From: Salibacterium halotolerans
Lineage (GTDB): Bacteria > Bacillota > Bacilli > Bacillales > Marinococcaceae
Direction of reading: 5' to 3'
Assembly (NCBI RefSeq): GCF_900115625.1
Contig: NZ_FOXD01000008.1
Location: 84,372-148,371 of the forward strand
DNA length: 64,000 nucleotides
Shown one piece after another: positions 16,200 through 24,808 of the stretch (positions are counted from its first letter, which is position 1; each line of letters starts with the position of its first letter). The notes under the pieces were generated by a model. It did no database searches. It saw only the letters and a list, made by a program, of their open reading frames with translations, and had not been told where the DNA came from. The translations under genes and the position numbers were made by a program.

Positions 16200-16655
16200 A
16201 TGAGTCAGGCAGAAGCAATCAGAGCACGATGGATGCGTCACCGCGGGGTATTGGAGGACCTTATCGAAGCATCGGCGGATGTGAACGTCGATTTTGCGCC
16301 TTGGGAGGGCGCGATGCCGTTTGGAAAGCTTGCCGCGCACACGGCCGCTTCCACCCACATGTTTGCCGAGGTGGTCAGCGGTGGTTCGCCGGGCATGGCA
16401 GACACCCCGTCTTTTTCGACGATGAGTGATGTGCTCGCGCACGTGAAAGATTTTACGGCCAAAACCGATGAAAAACTCCAGATGCTTTCCGACGACGATC
16501 TGGAGCAGACCTTTGATATGATGGGCATGAACGAACCCGGCCATTTCTTTTTGACGAACGCCATCGATCACGAAATCCATCACAAAGGACAGCTCTACAC
16601 TTACGCCCGCACCGCCGGGGTGGAAGACCTTCCTTTTTTCACCAAAACACCTTAA
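16200..16655 (+). CDS. DinB family protein
   Basis: 151 residues forming a four-helix bundle of the DinB/YfiT superfamily, with histidines placed as metal ligands (HTAAS near residue 48, EIHHKGQLYTYAR near 130). Many members are thiol-dependent metalloenzymes, for example S-transferases that use bacillithiol. AAAGGAGAGG precedes the ATG. Single-gene unit ending at the terminator near 16679. The substrate is not predictable. Confidence 0.85.
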   Translation: MSQAEAIRARWMRHRGVLEDLIEASADVNVDFAPWEGAMPFGKLAAHTAASTHMFAEVVSGGSPGMADTPSFSTMSDVLAHVKDFTAKTDEKLQMLSDDDLEQTFDMMGMNEPGHFFLTNAIDHEIHHKGQLYTYARTAGVEDLPFFTKTP

Positions 16656-16678
16656 CATGGACGTTATATTGTGCAGCC

Positions 16679-16712
16679 AGAGGTCCCGGGACGAATCGGG
16701 GCCTCTTTTTTT
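16679..16712 (+). terminator. Terminator after the DinB gene
   Basis: AGAGGTCCCG paired with CGGGGCCTCT (one wobble), then a run of eight T residues. Confidence 0.8.
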
Positions 16713-16868
16713 GCAGGGGGCTGCGCTTTGCGGTATTATGGTTTTTGGGTGGAGCAGGTATCCATGCCAGGAGCGCTTTCTTCGTTAGATTTTTTTCTCA
16801 AGGATTTGGGACTGCTTCCGGGTTGGTGTCGTTACATAGGTAGAAGGACTAACAAAGGGGGGAGAGTC

Positions 16869-17405
16869 ATGACCGGTGAGGAGTCGGTGGAGCTTGCCCG
16901 CAGCGGAAATAAGGAAGCGTTTCATGATGTGGTGCATAGGTATTATCAGACGGTGCAGCGGTTTGCGTATCAGATCGGGGTGAAGCCGGATGAGATAGAT
17001 GATGTGACGCAGGAAGTGTTTTTGAAGGTGTATCGGTCGCTTGGGAGTTTTTCGGGTGGGACGTTTACGACGTGGTTGTATTCGATTACGTTGAACACCG
17101 CAAGGGACATGATGCGTAAGCAGAAACGGCAGCGCCGCAAGATAGAGAGAGTGAAGGAGACGACGCCGGATCATGCGTATGAGGTGCTAAAGGTGAGTGA
17201 GGAGGCGATGGAGCTTCATGATTTGATTCAGGGGCTGGATGAGAGGTACAGGGTGCCGCTGGTGCTCCATTATTTTCACCATCAGACGTTTGCGGAGATC
17301 AGCCGGGTGACGGGGACGTCGGAGTCTGGTGTGAAGTCGCAGGTGATGCGGGCGAGAAAGAAATTGAAAGCCGCGATGGAAAAGGAGGGGGAACGTGATG
17401 AGTAA
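16869..17405 (+). CDS. ECF-type RNA polymerase sigma factor
   Basis: 178 residues. Region 2 (FHDVVHRYYQTVQRFAYQ, DEIDDVTQEVFLKVYRSL, TWLYSITLNTARDMMR) and region 4 (YRVPLVLHYFHHQTFAEISRVTGTSESGVKSQVMRARKKLK) are complete with no extra domains. I chose ATG 16869 since AGGGGGGAGAG lies just upstream; the frame is open further back, but without a start signal. It directs RNA polymerase to a small stress regulon. The stop overlaps the next gene, which encodes a membrane-anchored partner with the layout of an anti-sigma factor. Confidence 0.88.
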   Translation: MTGEESVELARSGNKEAFHDVVHRYYQTVQRFAYQIGVKPDEIDDVTQEVFLKVYRSLGSFSGGTFTTWLYSITLNTARDMMRKQKRQRRKIERVKETTPDHAYEVLKVSEEAMELHDLIQGLDERYRVPLVLHYFHHQTFAEISRVTGTSESGVKSQVMRARKKLKAAMEKEGERDE

Positions 17406-18642
17406 GTCGTTTGAGGAGCGCATGAAGGAACTTGAGGATGGTTACCGGAATATGCCGGATTCGAAGGGTCCTGATGAGATTATTCAGGGCGTGGAGAAAA
17501 GGTCGAAAAAACGGACGTCCCGGCGGCGGATGTATACGTTTGGCGGCACGCTTGCGGCGGCGGGCATCGCGGCTATGCTTGTGATGAGCCAGCAGGGTAC
17601 GGCGCCGGGGCCCGGTCATACGGGGACGGCACCGGGGGATGAGGAGCAGGAGTCCCCGGATGCCGGCATGCAGGAGGCACCCGCGGAACCGGAAGATGAG
17701 ACGCCGCCTGCGTTGACGGAGGAGCGCGCGGTGGAGGTGATGACGTCCTACCGTGAGTCGTTTGAGACGCTCGTGAATGATACGGATAGTCAGCGCGTGG
17801 CATCGTATGAGTCGCTTGACGGTGTCCGGCAGCATTTTGAGAAGGTGATGTCGGAGGAGCTGGCTCAGTCGATGACGGATTCTTATTTCAGAATGCAGAA
17901 TGGGTCGGTGTATGTTGTGGCGATGGATGCGCCGACGTGGCTGCAGGAGGATCAATCGTTTACGCTGGAGCAGGAAGCCGAGGACCACGTACGCATCGTG
18001 CAGGAGCGCAGCAATGAGATGCTCGGTCATGTAGAGATGGTGTATCATGCGGTGTATAACGGAGACCGCTGGATTCTTGATGATATCGTTTCGACACAGC
18101 TTGATGAGGGCAATACCGCCGGGGAAAATGCCGGCAGCGGCGAAGAGGCTGCGGCGTCTGCCGCGCAGTCGGTAGTGGATTATTTGATCAGTCAGGATTG
18201 GACGCGTCTTTCCGAGCTTGTTCATCCGCAGGAAGGGGTGCTCTTTTCTCCGTATGTGTATGTGAGGGAAGACGAAGCCCAGGTGTTTCAGGCGGAGGAG
18301 ATCGAATCGTTTTTCCAGAATGAACAGCAGCACGTGTGGGGCACACAGGACGGAAGCGGCCGTCCGATCGAGATGACGCCGAGCGCGTATTATGAAGAGT
18401 ATATCTATGATCCCGGGTTGAGTGATCCGGATGAAATGAACGTCGGAGAAATCGCGCAGCGCGGCAGCATGCAGAATAATATTCAGGACGTGTTCCCCGA
18501 TGCGACAGTTGTTGAATTCTACGTCGAAGGGTCCGGGGAGAGCGCGCAGATGAACTGGTCCGCTTTGAATGTGGTGATGAAACAGGACGAGAGCGGCGCA
18601 TGGAAAGTGGTGGCTCTCGTGAATGATGAATGGACGATTTGA
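17398..18642 (+). CDS. Membrane-anchored protein, probable anti-sigma partner of the ECF sigma factor
   Basis: 414 residues: a cytoplasmic N-terminus of about 50 residues with acidic and basic patches, one transmembrane helix (about 51-66, FGGTLAAAGIAAMLVM), a Pro/Glu/Gly-rich linker, then two similar extracellular domains of ~130 residues (each includes an FQ-x-E or YVEG-type beta segment). ATG 17398 has AGGAGGGGG upstream and overlaps the sigma gene. The topology suits sequestration of the sigma factor and outside sensing. The N-terminus lacks an obvious zinc anti-sigma HxxxCxxC motif, so the mechanism is uncertain. Confidence 0.7.
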   Translation: MSKSFEERMKELEDGYRNMPDSKGPDEIIQGVEKRSKKRTSRRRMYTFGGTLAAAGIAAMLVMSQQGTAPGPGHTGTAPGDEEQESPDAGMQEAPAEPEDETPPALTEERAVEVMTSYRESFETLVNDTDSQRVASYESLDGVRQHFEKVMSEELAQSMTDSYFRMQNGSVYVVAMDAPTWLQEDQSFTLEQEAEDHVRIVQERSNEMLGHVEMVYHAVYNGDRWILDDIVSTQLDEGNTAGENAGSGEEAAASAAQSVVDYLISQDWTRLSELVHPQEGVLFSPYVYVREDEAQVFQAEEIESFFQNEQQHVWGTQDGSGRPIEMTPSAYYEEYIYDPGLSDPDEMNVGEIAQRGSMQNNIQDVFPDATVVEFYVEGSGESAQMNWSALNVVMKQDESGAWKVVALVNDEWTI

Positions 18643-18680
18643 TAATGGACATCACAGGGTTGGCTATCAGGCGCACCAAA

Positions 18681-18712
18681 AAGGCTGTTCCGCCGGGCGG
18701 AGCAGTCTTTTT
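18681..18712 (+). terminator. Terminator of the sigma/anti-sigma operon
   Basis: GGCTGTTCCGCC and GGCGGAGCAGTC pair (two wobbles), followed by TTTTT. Confidence 0.75.
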
Positions 18713-18777
18713 ATGATGTTTTGGGGATGCCCGCTCGGCCCCATAATCTCTCCCGGCGCCTGGGATTGTGGAGGTTA

Positions 18778-19045
18778 GCCATCCAGTTCCGGAATGCTTG
18801 AAGGGCACCTTAGAGTGGACCTGGAAGACACACGCTTCCGTCCGGGTGGGAATTGTGTCGGTTAGAGGCATTTGACGCGGCGGAATGTCTCTAAAAGGGG
18901 GCTTACAGACACTTTCCTTGGTTTTTCTATAAAATATGTCCAGTAAAAATGTTTACTGGACATATCAGCCATTAAAGTGTCTGTAAAACCCGGGTTAGAG
19001 CCATTTTGGCTTCCGAAGTGTCTGCCAAAAGGTTCGGTTGTATGG
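18778..19045 (+). repeat. Dispersed intergenic repeat, family B copy 1
   Basis: Starts CCATCCAGTTCCGGAATGC and continues through GTGTCGGTTAGAGGCATTTGA, GCGGCGGAATGTCTCTAAA and CAGACACTTTCC. It contains the perfect hairpin TATGTCCAGTAAA-N4-TTTACTGGACATA. The same blocks recur in the same order at 19811-20060 and inverted at 21800-21962. It fills the gap upstream of the DUF421 gene, so it may carry that gene's promoter or leader. Confidence 0.7.
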
Positions 19046-19090
19046 TTTCCCGGTCTTCCAGCCATACTAAGTAAAAAAGGAGTGGTCGTG

Positions 19091-19753
19091 TTGTCTATAA
19101 CAGAACTTCTGCTGCGGCTGGTGTGTGCGTTTTTTGCGCTGCTTATTCTCACGCGGATCATGGGGCGCAAGGAGATGCGGCAGCTCACGTTTTTCAATTT
19201 TATCTCCGGCATTGCCATCGGTTCGATTGCCGCCAATCTCATCGCCAGTGACACATTCAGCCTTCTTAACGGGATGACAGCACTCGTTGTGTGGTCCGCC
19301 CTGACCATTCTGTTCGGACTGGTTGATCTGCATTCCCGTAAAGCCCGTCATCTAATGGAAGGGAATCCCATTCTTCTCATTCACCAGGGAGAAATCATGG
19401 AGGATGGGCTGCGCCGCGTGCGTCTCGACGTGGAGGCGCTGAAAGGCATGCTCCGGCAGAAAAACGCGTTTGCCGTATCGGAGGTGGCCTTTGCCGTCCT
19501 CGAGACCGACGGCAGCCTGTCCGTGATGAAGAAAAAAGACGCGGAGCGCGCCGCCGGTCCCACCAAATTCCCCATCCTTCCGACCGAAATCATTTCCGAC
19601 GGACGATGGAATGCGGCTAATATGGACAAACTCGACCTTTCCCGCGAAGAGGTGCTTCGTGACATGAAGAACGCCGGGCTGCAGCAGGTGTCCGATGTGT
19701 TTTACGCGGAGGTCGAGCAGGACGGCAGTCTGTATTTTTCCAGGAAACAATGA
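19091..19753 (+). CDS. DUF421 domain-containing membrane protein (YetF-like)
   Basis: 220 residues: three N-terminal transmembrane helices (ITELLLRLVCAFFALLILTR, a central LTFFNFISGIAIGSIAANL, VVWSALTILFGLVD) followed by a soluble domain with LMEGNPILLIHQGEIMEDGLRR, the typical DUF421 layout. Relatives include Bacillus spore-associated YetF and YdfS. The start is ambiguous: AAAAAAGGAG at 19073-19082 favours TTG 19091, while GTG 19082 and 19088 are also in frame. The gene lies between two copies of the family B repeat. Confidence 0.82.
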   Translation: MSITELLLRLVCAFFALLILTRIMGRKEMRQLTFFNFISGIAIGSIAANLIASDTFSLLNGMTALVVWSALTILFGLVDLHSRKARHLMEGNPILLIHQGEIMEDGLRRVRLDVEALKGMLRQKNAFAVSEVAFAVLETDGSLSVMKKKDAERAAGPTKFPILPTEIISDGRWNAANMDKLDLSREEVLRDMKNAGLQQVSDVFYAEVEQDGSLYFSRKQ

Positions 19754-19810
19754 AGACAGCGGGCTGCGGGTCATCATGCTTACCGGCAGCTGGAATCTAA
19801 AAGGACACCA

Positions 19811-20060
19811 TCCAGTTCCGGAATGCCTGAAGTGCACTTTAGAGTGGAACTGGAGGGCACACGCTGCCGTTCGGACGTTAAGTGTGCCGGTTAAAAACAT
19901 TTGATGCGGCAACATGTCTCTAAAGTGTGGTTTACGGACACTTTCACGGGTTTTTCCGTTGAAAATGTCCGGTAAAAATTTTTACCGGACATGTCAGCCA
20001 TCATTATATCAATAACCCCGCGGTTAGAGCCATTTCGAAATTCAAAGTGTACGCAACCGG
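19811..20060 (+). repeat. Dispersed intergenic repeat, family B copy 2
   Basis: Begins CCATCCAGTTCCGGAATGC and follows copy 1 block by block (GTGCACTTTAGAGTGGAACTGGA, TGTGCCGGTTAAAAACATTTGA, ATGTCTCTAAAGTGT, GGACACTTTCACGGG). Its hairpin is TGTCCGGTAAAAA / TTTTTACCGGACA, a perfect palindrome that differs from copy 1 in sequence but not in pairing. It occupies the gap between the convergent DUF421 and DUF4003 genes. Confidence 0.7.
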
Positions 20061-20080
20061 CAGCCTGCCCCGCCGGGAAA

Positions 20081-21052
20081 TTAATTCGAAGAAGTGGCAG
20101 CGGAGGATGAGGCGGCCGCGGCTGATACCGCGGCAATCATCGCGGTCTGCTGGGCCTGGATGATCGCTTCCACCGAGGTGTGCAGACCCGCTTCCGCGAG
20201 GCCGGCCTCTTCAATATGGTCGCTGATAAAGAAAGTAGCGGCGACCAGTATGTTCATATCTTTGCTCCGCTTCAATGCCTTCGTCTCATTCAGCTGCCCG
20301 GCCATTTCATGAATTGCTTCCATATCGATAAGCTCATCCGGCAGCAGCGACAATACACCGATCACCGGATAGTACATCGTTTTCGCTTTCCAGCCGGACT
20401 GTTTCCACGTCTCCATCATCTCCGCCGACCGGCCCGCGGCCTGCTGCGGCTGCCCTTCGCTGCCAAGCGTCAGAATGTGGCTGAGAAACTGCAGGTGGTT
20501 CCCGGACGTCAGCCCCTCCCGTTTCAACGCGTCATAACATGTTTCGATTTTCTCCACCATGTCGTTTTCTTTTTCCATCGCCAAAAGCACCGCCAGCGGA
20601 TAATCGTTGGCATCGGTCAGCATCGGATGCTCTTTTTTCATTTTCTGAAAAAGATCCATCGTCCGCCGCGCGGTCTCCTCCGAAGGCGCGCTGTTTTTCA
20701 TCACCGTAAACGCTGCCATGTACGTCGAAGCGCCGCTGCGGAAATGATGATCCTTTAGAATCTGATACACGCGGAAAAGCTCCGGCACCGACGCCTCCGC
20801 ATCCTCCATCGACGCATCCAGCATCCCCGCCATCGTGAACCGCGGAGGGGAATTCATCGACGAAAACATCCCCGACCGCTTTTTGAGCTGCTCCGCAAGC
20901 TCCAGAAACCGCGCCGTATCAAGCGTACGCCCGTTCATCACATAGATCGACGCCGTATTCATGATCACCAGGTCATCAAACACTTTCCAGCGAAGCGCTT
21001 TTTTCAACGTTTCATAATCATCCACGTACTGCTCGATTTTCGACGAAACCAT
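20081..21052 (-). CDS. DUF4003 domain-containing protein
   Basis: 323 residues from ATG 21052 (AAAGGAG upstream). It is all-helical, with the DUF4003 signature pattern YETLKKALRWKVFDDLVIMNTASIYV and FRSGASTYMAAFTVM. The C-terminus is an Ala/Ser-rich, low-complexity tail (AAVSAAAASSSAA). Family members are cytoplasmic Bacillaceae proteins with no known role, often in multiple paralogues. Single gene, convergent with DUF421. Confidence 0.85.
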   Translation of the reverse strand: MVSSKIEQYVDDYETLKKALRWKVFDDLVIMNTASIYVMNGRTLDTARFLELAEQLKKRSGMFSSMNSPPRFTMAGMLDASMEDAEASVPELFRVYQILKDHHFRSGASTYMAAFTVMKNSAPSEETARRTMDLFQKMKKEHPMLTDANDYPLAVLLAMEKENDMVEKIETCYDALKREGLTSGNHLQFLSHILTLGSEGQPQQAAGRSAEMMETWKQSGWKAKTMYYPVIGVLSLLPDELIDMEAIHEMAGQLNETKALKRSKDMNILVAATFFISDHIEEAGLAEAGLHTSVEAIIQAQQTAMIAAVSAAAASSSAATSSN

Positions 21053-21206
21053 CGTCCCGACTCCTTTCACGTACTGTTCTACCTTATTCTACGATAGAAA
21101 GCAGGGATGGTTTCGATTTTAGTTAAAATCATTGCAGGAAAACCAGAATATTGAAACAATGAGAAGAGTTGCTTCGTAATGAAAAGGAGAAGGGAGGGGG
21201 CTGAGT

Positions 21207-21284
21207 ATGATTTCACTGCTTCTCGGCGTTGGGGTGGTTCTGCTTTCCTTTGTTATCATAGCGGGGATGGCAGTAAGAAAATAA
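21207..21284 (+). CDS. 25-residue single-TM small protein
   Basis: ATG at 21207, product MISLLLGVGVVLLSFVIIAG followed by MAVRK and a TAA. GGGAGGGGG is 6-8 bases upstream, a strong ribosome site. It has one helix and a basic C-terminus. It lies 26 bp before the RDD gene and is likely co-transcribed with it. Confidence 0.5.
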   Translation: MISLLLGVGVVLLSFVIIAGMAVRK

Positions 21285-21310
21285 CAAGATGATGGAAGGA
21301 GGATACCGTG

Positions 21311-21769
21311 ATGGAAGAACGGGCAGGATTCGGACTCAGATTGGGTGCATCTATTCTTGATTCCTTAATTATAGGGGCTGTTTTCAGTATGATGACATGG
21401 CTGATATACGGGGAGTTTTACCGGGAAGCATGGAATATCACCGATTTGTTCAGCCTGTTATATCTTGTTCTGGTGCCGGTGTTCTGGCACGGCTACGTGA
21501 TCGGCAAGCGGCTTGTTGGGATCCGCATTGTAAAAGATTCTGGTGAGGATGTGACACTTATCACGATGGTGATGCGTGAAATCGTGGCATGGTTAATCTA
21601 CGTATTTACAATCGGCATCGGGCTCATCGTGAGCGCGTTTATGGTCGGGCTCCGCGAAGACCGCAAAGCGATTCATGACTTTATCGCCGGAACGTACGTG
21701 GTGAAAACGAAGGATAAAATGAATAAAGAAGTAGAAAAATACCACACGCCGGCAAATAAGAATACATAG
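21311..21769 (+). CDS. RDD family membrane protein
   Basis: 152 residues with RAGFGLRLGASILDSLII (the RDD-like first helix), WHGYVIGKRLVGIRIVK and DRKAIHDFIAGTYVV, all standard RDD family landmarks, and four hydrophobic segments. Members are membrane proteins of uncertain role; some affect sodium tolerance. A GTG at 21308 is immediately adjacent to the ATG; GAAGGAGG lies upstream of both. It is followed by an inverted family B repeat. Confidence 0.83.
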   Translation: MEERAGFGLRLGASILDSLIIGAVFSMMTWLIYGEFYREAWNITDLFSLLYLVLVPVFWHGYVIGKRLVGIRIVKDSGEDVTLITMVMREIVAWLIYVFTIGIGLIVSAFMVGLREDRKAIHDFIAGTYVVKTKDKMNKEVEKYHTPANKNT

Positions 21770-21799
21770 AAAATGGGGAGAGACAGACCTTACACTATG

Positions 21800-21962
21800 G
21801 AAAAACCGATGAAAGTGTCCGCAACCTCCATTTTAGAGACATTCCACCGCGCGAAATGTCTCTAACCGACACACTTCCAGCCCGGCCGGCAATATGTGCC
21901 CTCCAGCTCCATTTTAAAATGCACTTCAGGCACGTCAGAACTGGAATGTGATCTTTAGCGCC
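21800..21962 (-). repeat. Dispersed intergenic repeat, family B copy 3 (inverted)
   Basis: Read on the minus strand it gives CCAGTTCTGACGTGCCTGAAG, GTGCATTTTAAAATGGAGCTGGAGGGCAC, GTGTGTCGGTTAGAGACATTT, GGAATGTCTCTAAAATGG and GCGGACACTTTC, the same order of blocks as copies 1 and 2. The palindromic hairpin half is absent or cut off. It lies between the RDD gene and the tetR promoter region. Confidence 0.65.
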
Positions 21963-22133
21963 CGGCTGTCATTATGTATCGTAGACTACGCCCACTCATC
22001 TTCCGAAAAAAACAATATGTGTTATTTTTTCATACTTGATGTAAAACGGGTTGGTTTAATCTTAAGATATACATGCATAAAGATTTCTGATTATATTGTA
22101 ATATGGATGGAAACGTGTTAAGGTTATTTATAA

Positions 22134-22143
22134 TGAACGTTCA
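22134..22143. promoter_or_regulatory. TetR-type operator upstream of tetR
   Basis: TGAACGTTCA palindrome, flanked by A/T, 22 bases before the tetR start. The same core occurs before the MFS gene at 22789-22800, which indicates that this regulator controls both genes. Confidence 0.75.
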
Positions 22144-22165
22144 ATAAATAAACGGGGAGGCCTCT

Positions 22166-22717
22166 ATGAAGAGTGCATCAAAAAAAGAAATAATTATGGA
22201 TACCGCTGAAAGCTTATTTTATCAGCACGGGTTTCATGCTGTTGGAGTGAAAAGCATTTTAGATCAAGTAGGCGTGGCGCCTATGACAATGTATTACCAT
22301 TTCCAATCAAAGGAAATTTTGACGCAGGAAATATTAAAGCGAAGAGGGGAGCGGTATATTCAGTTTTTAGATGAGAAAATAAATAGAGAAAATAGTCTTA
22401 CCACATATGTGGACTCCCTTATTAAAGCGCACATGGATTGGTTAAAAAATGATGGTTTCAATGGATGTTTATTTTTGAGGGCAAAACAGGAATATGAAGG
22501 AATCAACGAAGAGATTGCGGCGATAAGTAAAGGACATAAACAAAGAATGTTAAATACTATGGAAAAGGATGTACAGCTGTTTGGTGCTTCCAGCACAGTG
22601 GGAAAACAGCTCTTCATGATACTGGAAGGAATAACATCCGCAGCCCAAATATCCAGTCTGGAAGAAGTAGAAGAAACCGCCGGTATTTTAGCGAAAAACC
22701 TGTATACTGATATGTGA
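22166..22717 (+). CDS. TetR/AcrR family transcriptional regulator
   Basis: 183 residues. The N-terminal helix-turn-helix is ILDQVGVAPMTMYYHFQSKEIL (about residues 30-52), preceded by IIMDTAESLFYQHGFHAVGVKS; the rest is a helical ligand domain. It is AT-richer than its neighbours, which could mean recent transfer. A palindromic operator sits in its promoter and another before the MFS gene 100 bp downstream, so it is the local repressor of an efflux gene. GGGGAGG precedes the ATG. Confidence 0.88.
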   Translation: MKSASKKEIIMDTAESLFYQHGFHAVGVKSILDQVGVAPMTMYYHFQSKEILTQEILKRRGERYIQFLDEKINRENSLTTYVDSLIKAHMDWLKNDGFNGCLFLRAKQEYEGINEEIAAISKGHKQRMLNTMEKDVQLFGASSTVGKQLFMILEGITSAAQISSLEEVEETAGILAKNLYTDM

Positions 22718-22733
22718 TATTAGAATGAGTAAA

Positions 22734-22777
22734 AAGAGCATCAGTAATAATATATGTTGATGGCTCTTATTTTTTGC
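22734..22777 (+). terminator. Terminator between tetR and the MFS gene
   Basis: AAGAGC-ATCA and TGATGGCTCTT pair around a 14-base loop (one bulged base), then TATTTTTT. The MFS gene downstream therefore probably has its own promoter. Confidence 0.65.
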
Positions 22778-22788
22778 CTATATATTGA

Positions 22789-22800
22789 TTGAACGTTCAA
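22789..22800. promoter_or_regulatory. TetR-type operator upstream of the MFS gene
   Basis: TTGAACGTTCAA palindrome, sharing the 10-base core with the operator at 22134 and lying 20 bases before the start codon. Confidence 0.75.
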
Positions 22801-22819
22801 TAAAAAGGAGATGAGTAAA

Positions 22820-23944
22820 ATGAATGCTAACAAACTAATATTCGCGGGTCTGCCTATGATTGCTGTAACATATGGTTTATCCCGGTTTAGTTACGGACTG
22901 ATGCTTCCATATATTAATGAAACGATCAATATGAATCAAACCACGAGCGGCGTGATTTCCTCTTTATCCTATGTTGCCTATTGTATTGCCATAGCAGCAG
23001 CCATGGTATTTTCTCATAAAGTGACTTCCAGGGTTATTCTTATCGCTGCAGGCTTATTATCTATTATAGGACTAGGCGCTATCTCCATTTCGATGAACCC
23101 TGTCGTGCTCGGATTGGGTATATTCTTAGCGGGAATGAGTACGGGGTTGTCTTCTCCGCCGTATGCCGATATTGTAAGTAAAAATGTGACATCAAAAGTA
23201 CAAAACCAGACGAATTCCTGGATCAATTCAGGTACAAGCATAGGTACGGCATTTACCGGAGCTGTTGCGATGATGATGGTCGACAGCTGGCGGATAACGT
23301 ACGTCATTTTTATGGCTATTGCTGTGGTAGTGCTGGTCATTAATTACAATGTGCTTCCCCGTCATCAAACAGTCGAAAAGAAACTTCCTCAAGATACTAT
23401 CGGGAATGCAGGAAAGCAGTCCCTGCAGCTGATTTCGGCATCCTTACTGCTGGGACTGTCATGTGCTGCCTATTGGACATTTTCAAGAGACTTCATCTTG
23501 TCCCTGGAGAATGTACCTGCTTATTTGGGGGATTGGCTGTGGATCATTATTGGTCTGGCTGGTTTATTGGGAGGAACTGCTGGTGTTTTTATTAATAGGT
23601 TCGGCATTCGACATGCATTCAGGATTTCGGCAGCAGCGATTTCCACGTCATCCTTTTTATTAGGGATTTATCCCGGCAATGCTGTCATTGGATTTTTGTC
23701 CCCGTTTCTTTTTGGAAGCTCGTATGTTTTCATGACCGGAGTGTTAATCGTGTGGGGAGTATCGGTGTTTCGGACTAACCCTTCTCTTGGATTAGGGGTG
23801 CCGTTCTTAGTCCTTGCCTTTGGGCAGGCGGCGGGATCCATTTTAGCTGGAATGACCGCTGATCTGTTCGGCTACCAAATTCTCTTTCTTGCGGCTTCTG
23901 TTATCGGTTATTTGTCCATGGTTTTTCAATATAAAACGGATTAA
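22820..23944 (+). CDS. MFS transporter, YbfB/YjiJ-like
   Basis: 374 residues with 12 hydrophobic helices. The N-terminus (IAVTYGLSRFSYGLMLPYI) and the loop VFSHKVTSRVILIA fit the YbfB/YjiJ branch of the major facilitator superfamily. It probably exports a small compound sensed by the adjacent TetR repressor. ATG 22820 is preferred because AAAAGGAG ends 9 bases upstream; ATG 22811 directly abuts that site. An operator precedes the gene and an inverted repeat fragment follows it. Confidence 0.82.
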   Translation: MNANKLIFAGLPMIAVTYGLSRFSYGLMLPYINETINMNQTTSGVISSLSYVAYCIAIAAAMVFSHKVTSRVILIAAGLLSIIGLGAISISMNPVVLGLGIFLAGMSTGLSSPPYADIVSKNVTSKVQNQTNSWINSGTSIGTAFTGAVAMMMVDSWRITYVIFMAIAVVVLVINYNVLPRHQTVEKKLPQDTIGNAGKQSLQLISASLLLGLSCAAYWTFSRDFILSLENVPAYLGDWLWIIIGLAGLLGGTAGVFINRFGIRHAFRISAAAISTSSFLLGIYPGNAVIGFLSPFLFGSSYVFMTGVLIVWGVSVFRTNPSLGLGVPFLVLAFGQAAGSILAGMTADLFGYQILFLAASVIGYLSMVFQYKTD

Positions 23945-23990
23945 GTATCTCTAACCGACACATTTACCATCCCGAAACCAAGTTGTGCCT
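23945..23990 (-). repeat. Family B repeat fragment
   Basis: Short inverted fragment (ATCTCTAACCGACACATTTACC) matching the GTGTCGGTTAGAGA block of family B. The rest of the gap up to 24145 has no repeat or gene I can support. Confidence 0.45.
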
Positions 23991-24145
23991 CTTAGACATC
24001 AGTTGATATCCACCGTCCCATCCGCGTAGAGTGCCCCGCACAAGCCCTGCACAGCAAAAGAAACACATTTGTTGCGTTCCAGTGAACGGAAAGGGGTATA
24101 ATGGGGATTAAACAGGTTATCTTTGGTGAAGGAGGAGAATCATTC

Positions 24146-24724
24146 ATGGAGATGGAAGAGTTTTTGGCGCATTTGAACCGGGGCGGGACGGTGGAAGGGG
24201 GCTCCGAGGTTCATCAGTTGATGCACCAGCTGTCCCAGGAGGCCTTGCAGGTGACGACGGAGCTCAACACAAAATATCAGCCTCCGGAGCAGGTGCGGGA
24301 GCTTATGTCCCAATTGACCGGAAATCCGGTTGACAGCAGCTTTGCGATGTTTCCGCCGTTTTACACCGACTGCGGGAAAAACATGGAGATAGGGAAGAAT
24401 GTCTTTATTAATTCCGGATGCCGTTTCCAGGATCAGGGCGGTATCACGATCGGGGATGGAGCGCTGATCGGGCACAACACCGTGCTGGCGACGCTGAATC
24501 ATGATGAAAACCCCAATAACCGTGGAACGATGCACCCTGCTCCGATCCGCATCGGAGAGAACGTCTGGCTCGGCGCGAATGTGACTGTACTGCCCGGGGT
24601 GACGATTGGAGACGGTTCGATCATTGCCGCCGGATCCGTCGTGACCAAAGATGTGCCGGCCAACGTGACCGCAGGCGGCGTTCCGGCGAAAATAATGAAA
24701 ACGATCGAAACCGATGAAACATAA
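24146..24724 (+). CDS. Sugar O-acetyltransferase, left-handed beta-helix (Maa/LacA-like)
   Basis: 192 residues. An N-terminal helical cap (maltose acetyltransferase type) is followed by hexapeptide repeats ([56 protein letters not shown]). The catalytic His lies in the [10 protein letters not shown] segment, and the [11 protein letters not shown] motif binds the sugar. It uses acetyl-CoA to acetylate a sugar or amino sugar. ATG 24146 is preceded by GGAGGAGA; the in-frame extension to 24101 lacks this. Ends at a bidirectional terminator opposite nasC. Confidence 0.88.
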   Translation: MEMEEFLAHLNRGGTVEGGSEVHQLMHQLSQEALQVTTELNTKYQPPEQVRELMSQLTGNPVDSSFAMFPPFYTDCGKNMEIGKNVFINSGCRFQDQGGITIGDGALIGHNTVLATLNHDENPNNRGTMHPAPIRIGENVWLGANVTVLPGVTIGDGSIIAAGSVVTKDVPANVTAGGVPAKIMKTIETDET

Positions 24725-24763
24725 AAGGTGCCCCTTCCGCGATTTGGAACACACAGCCCGCTC

Positions 24764-24806
24764 AGAACGTCCCCGGAGATGGCTTCTCCCGCCGGGCGTT
24801 CTTTTT
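24764..24806. terminator. Bidirectional terminator between the acetyltransferase gene and nasC
   Basis: AGAACG-CCC-CGG pairs with CCGGGCGTTCT around a longer loop and is followed by TTTTT on the plus strand. Confidence 0.65.
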
Positions 24807-24808
24807 CG

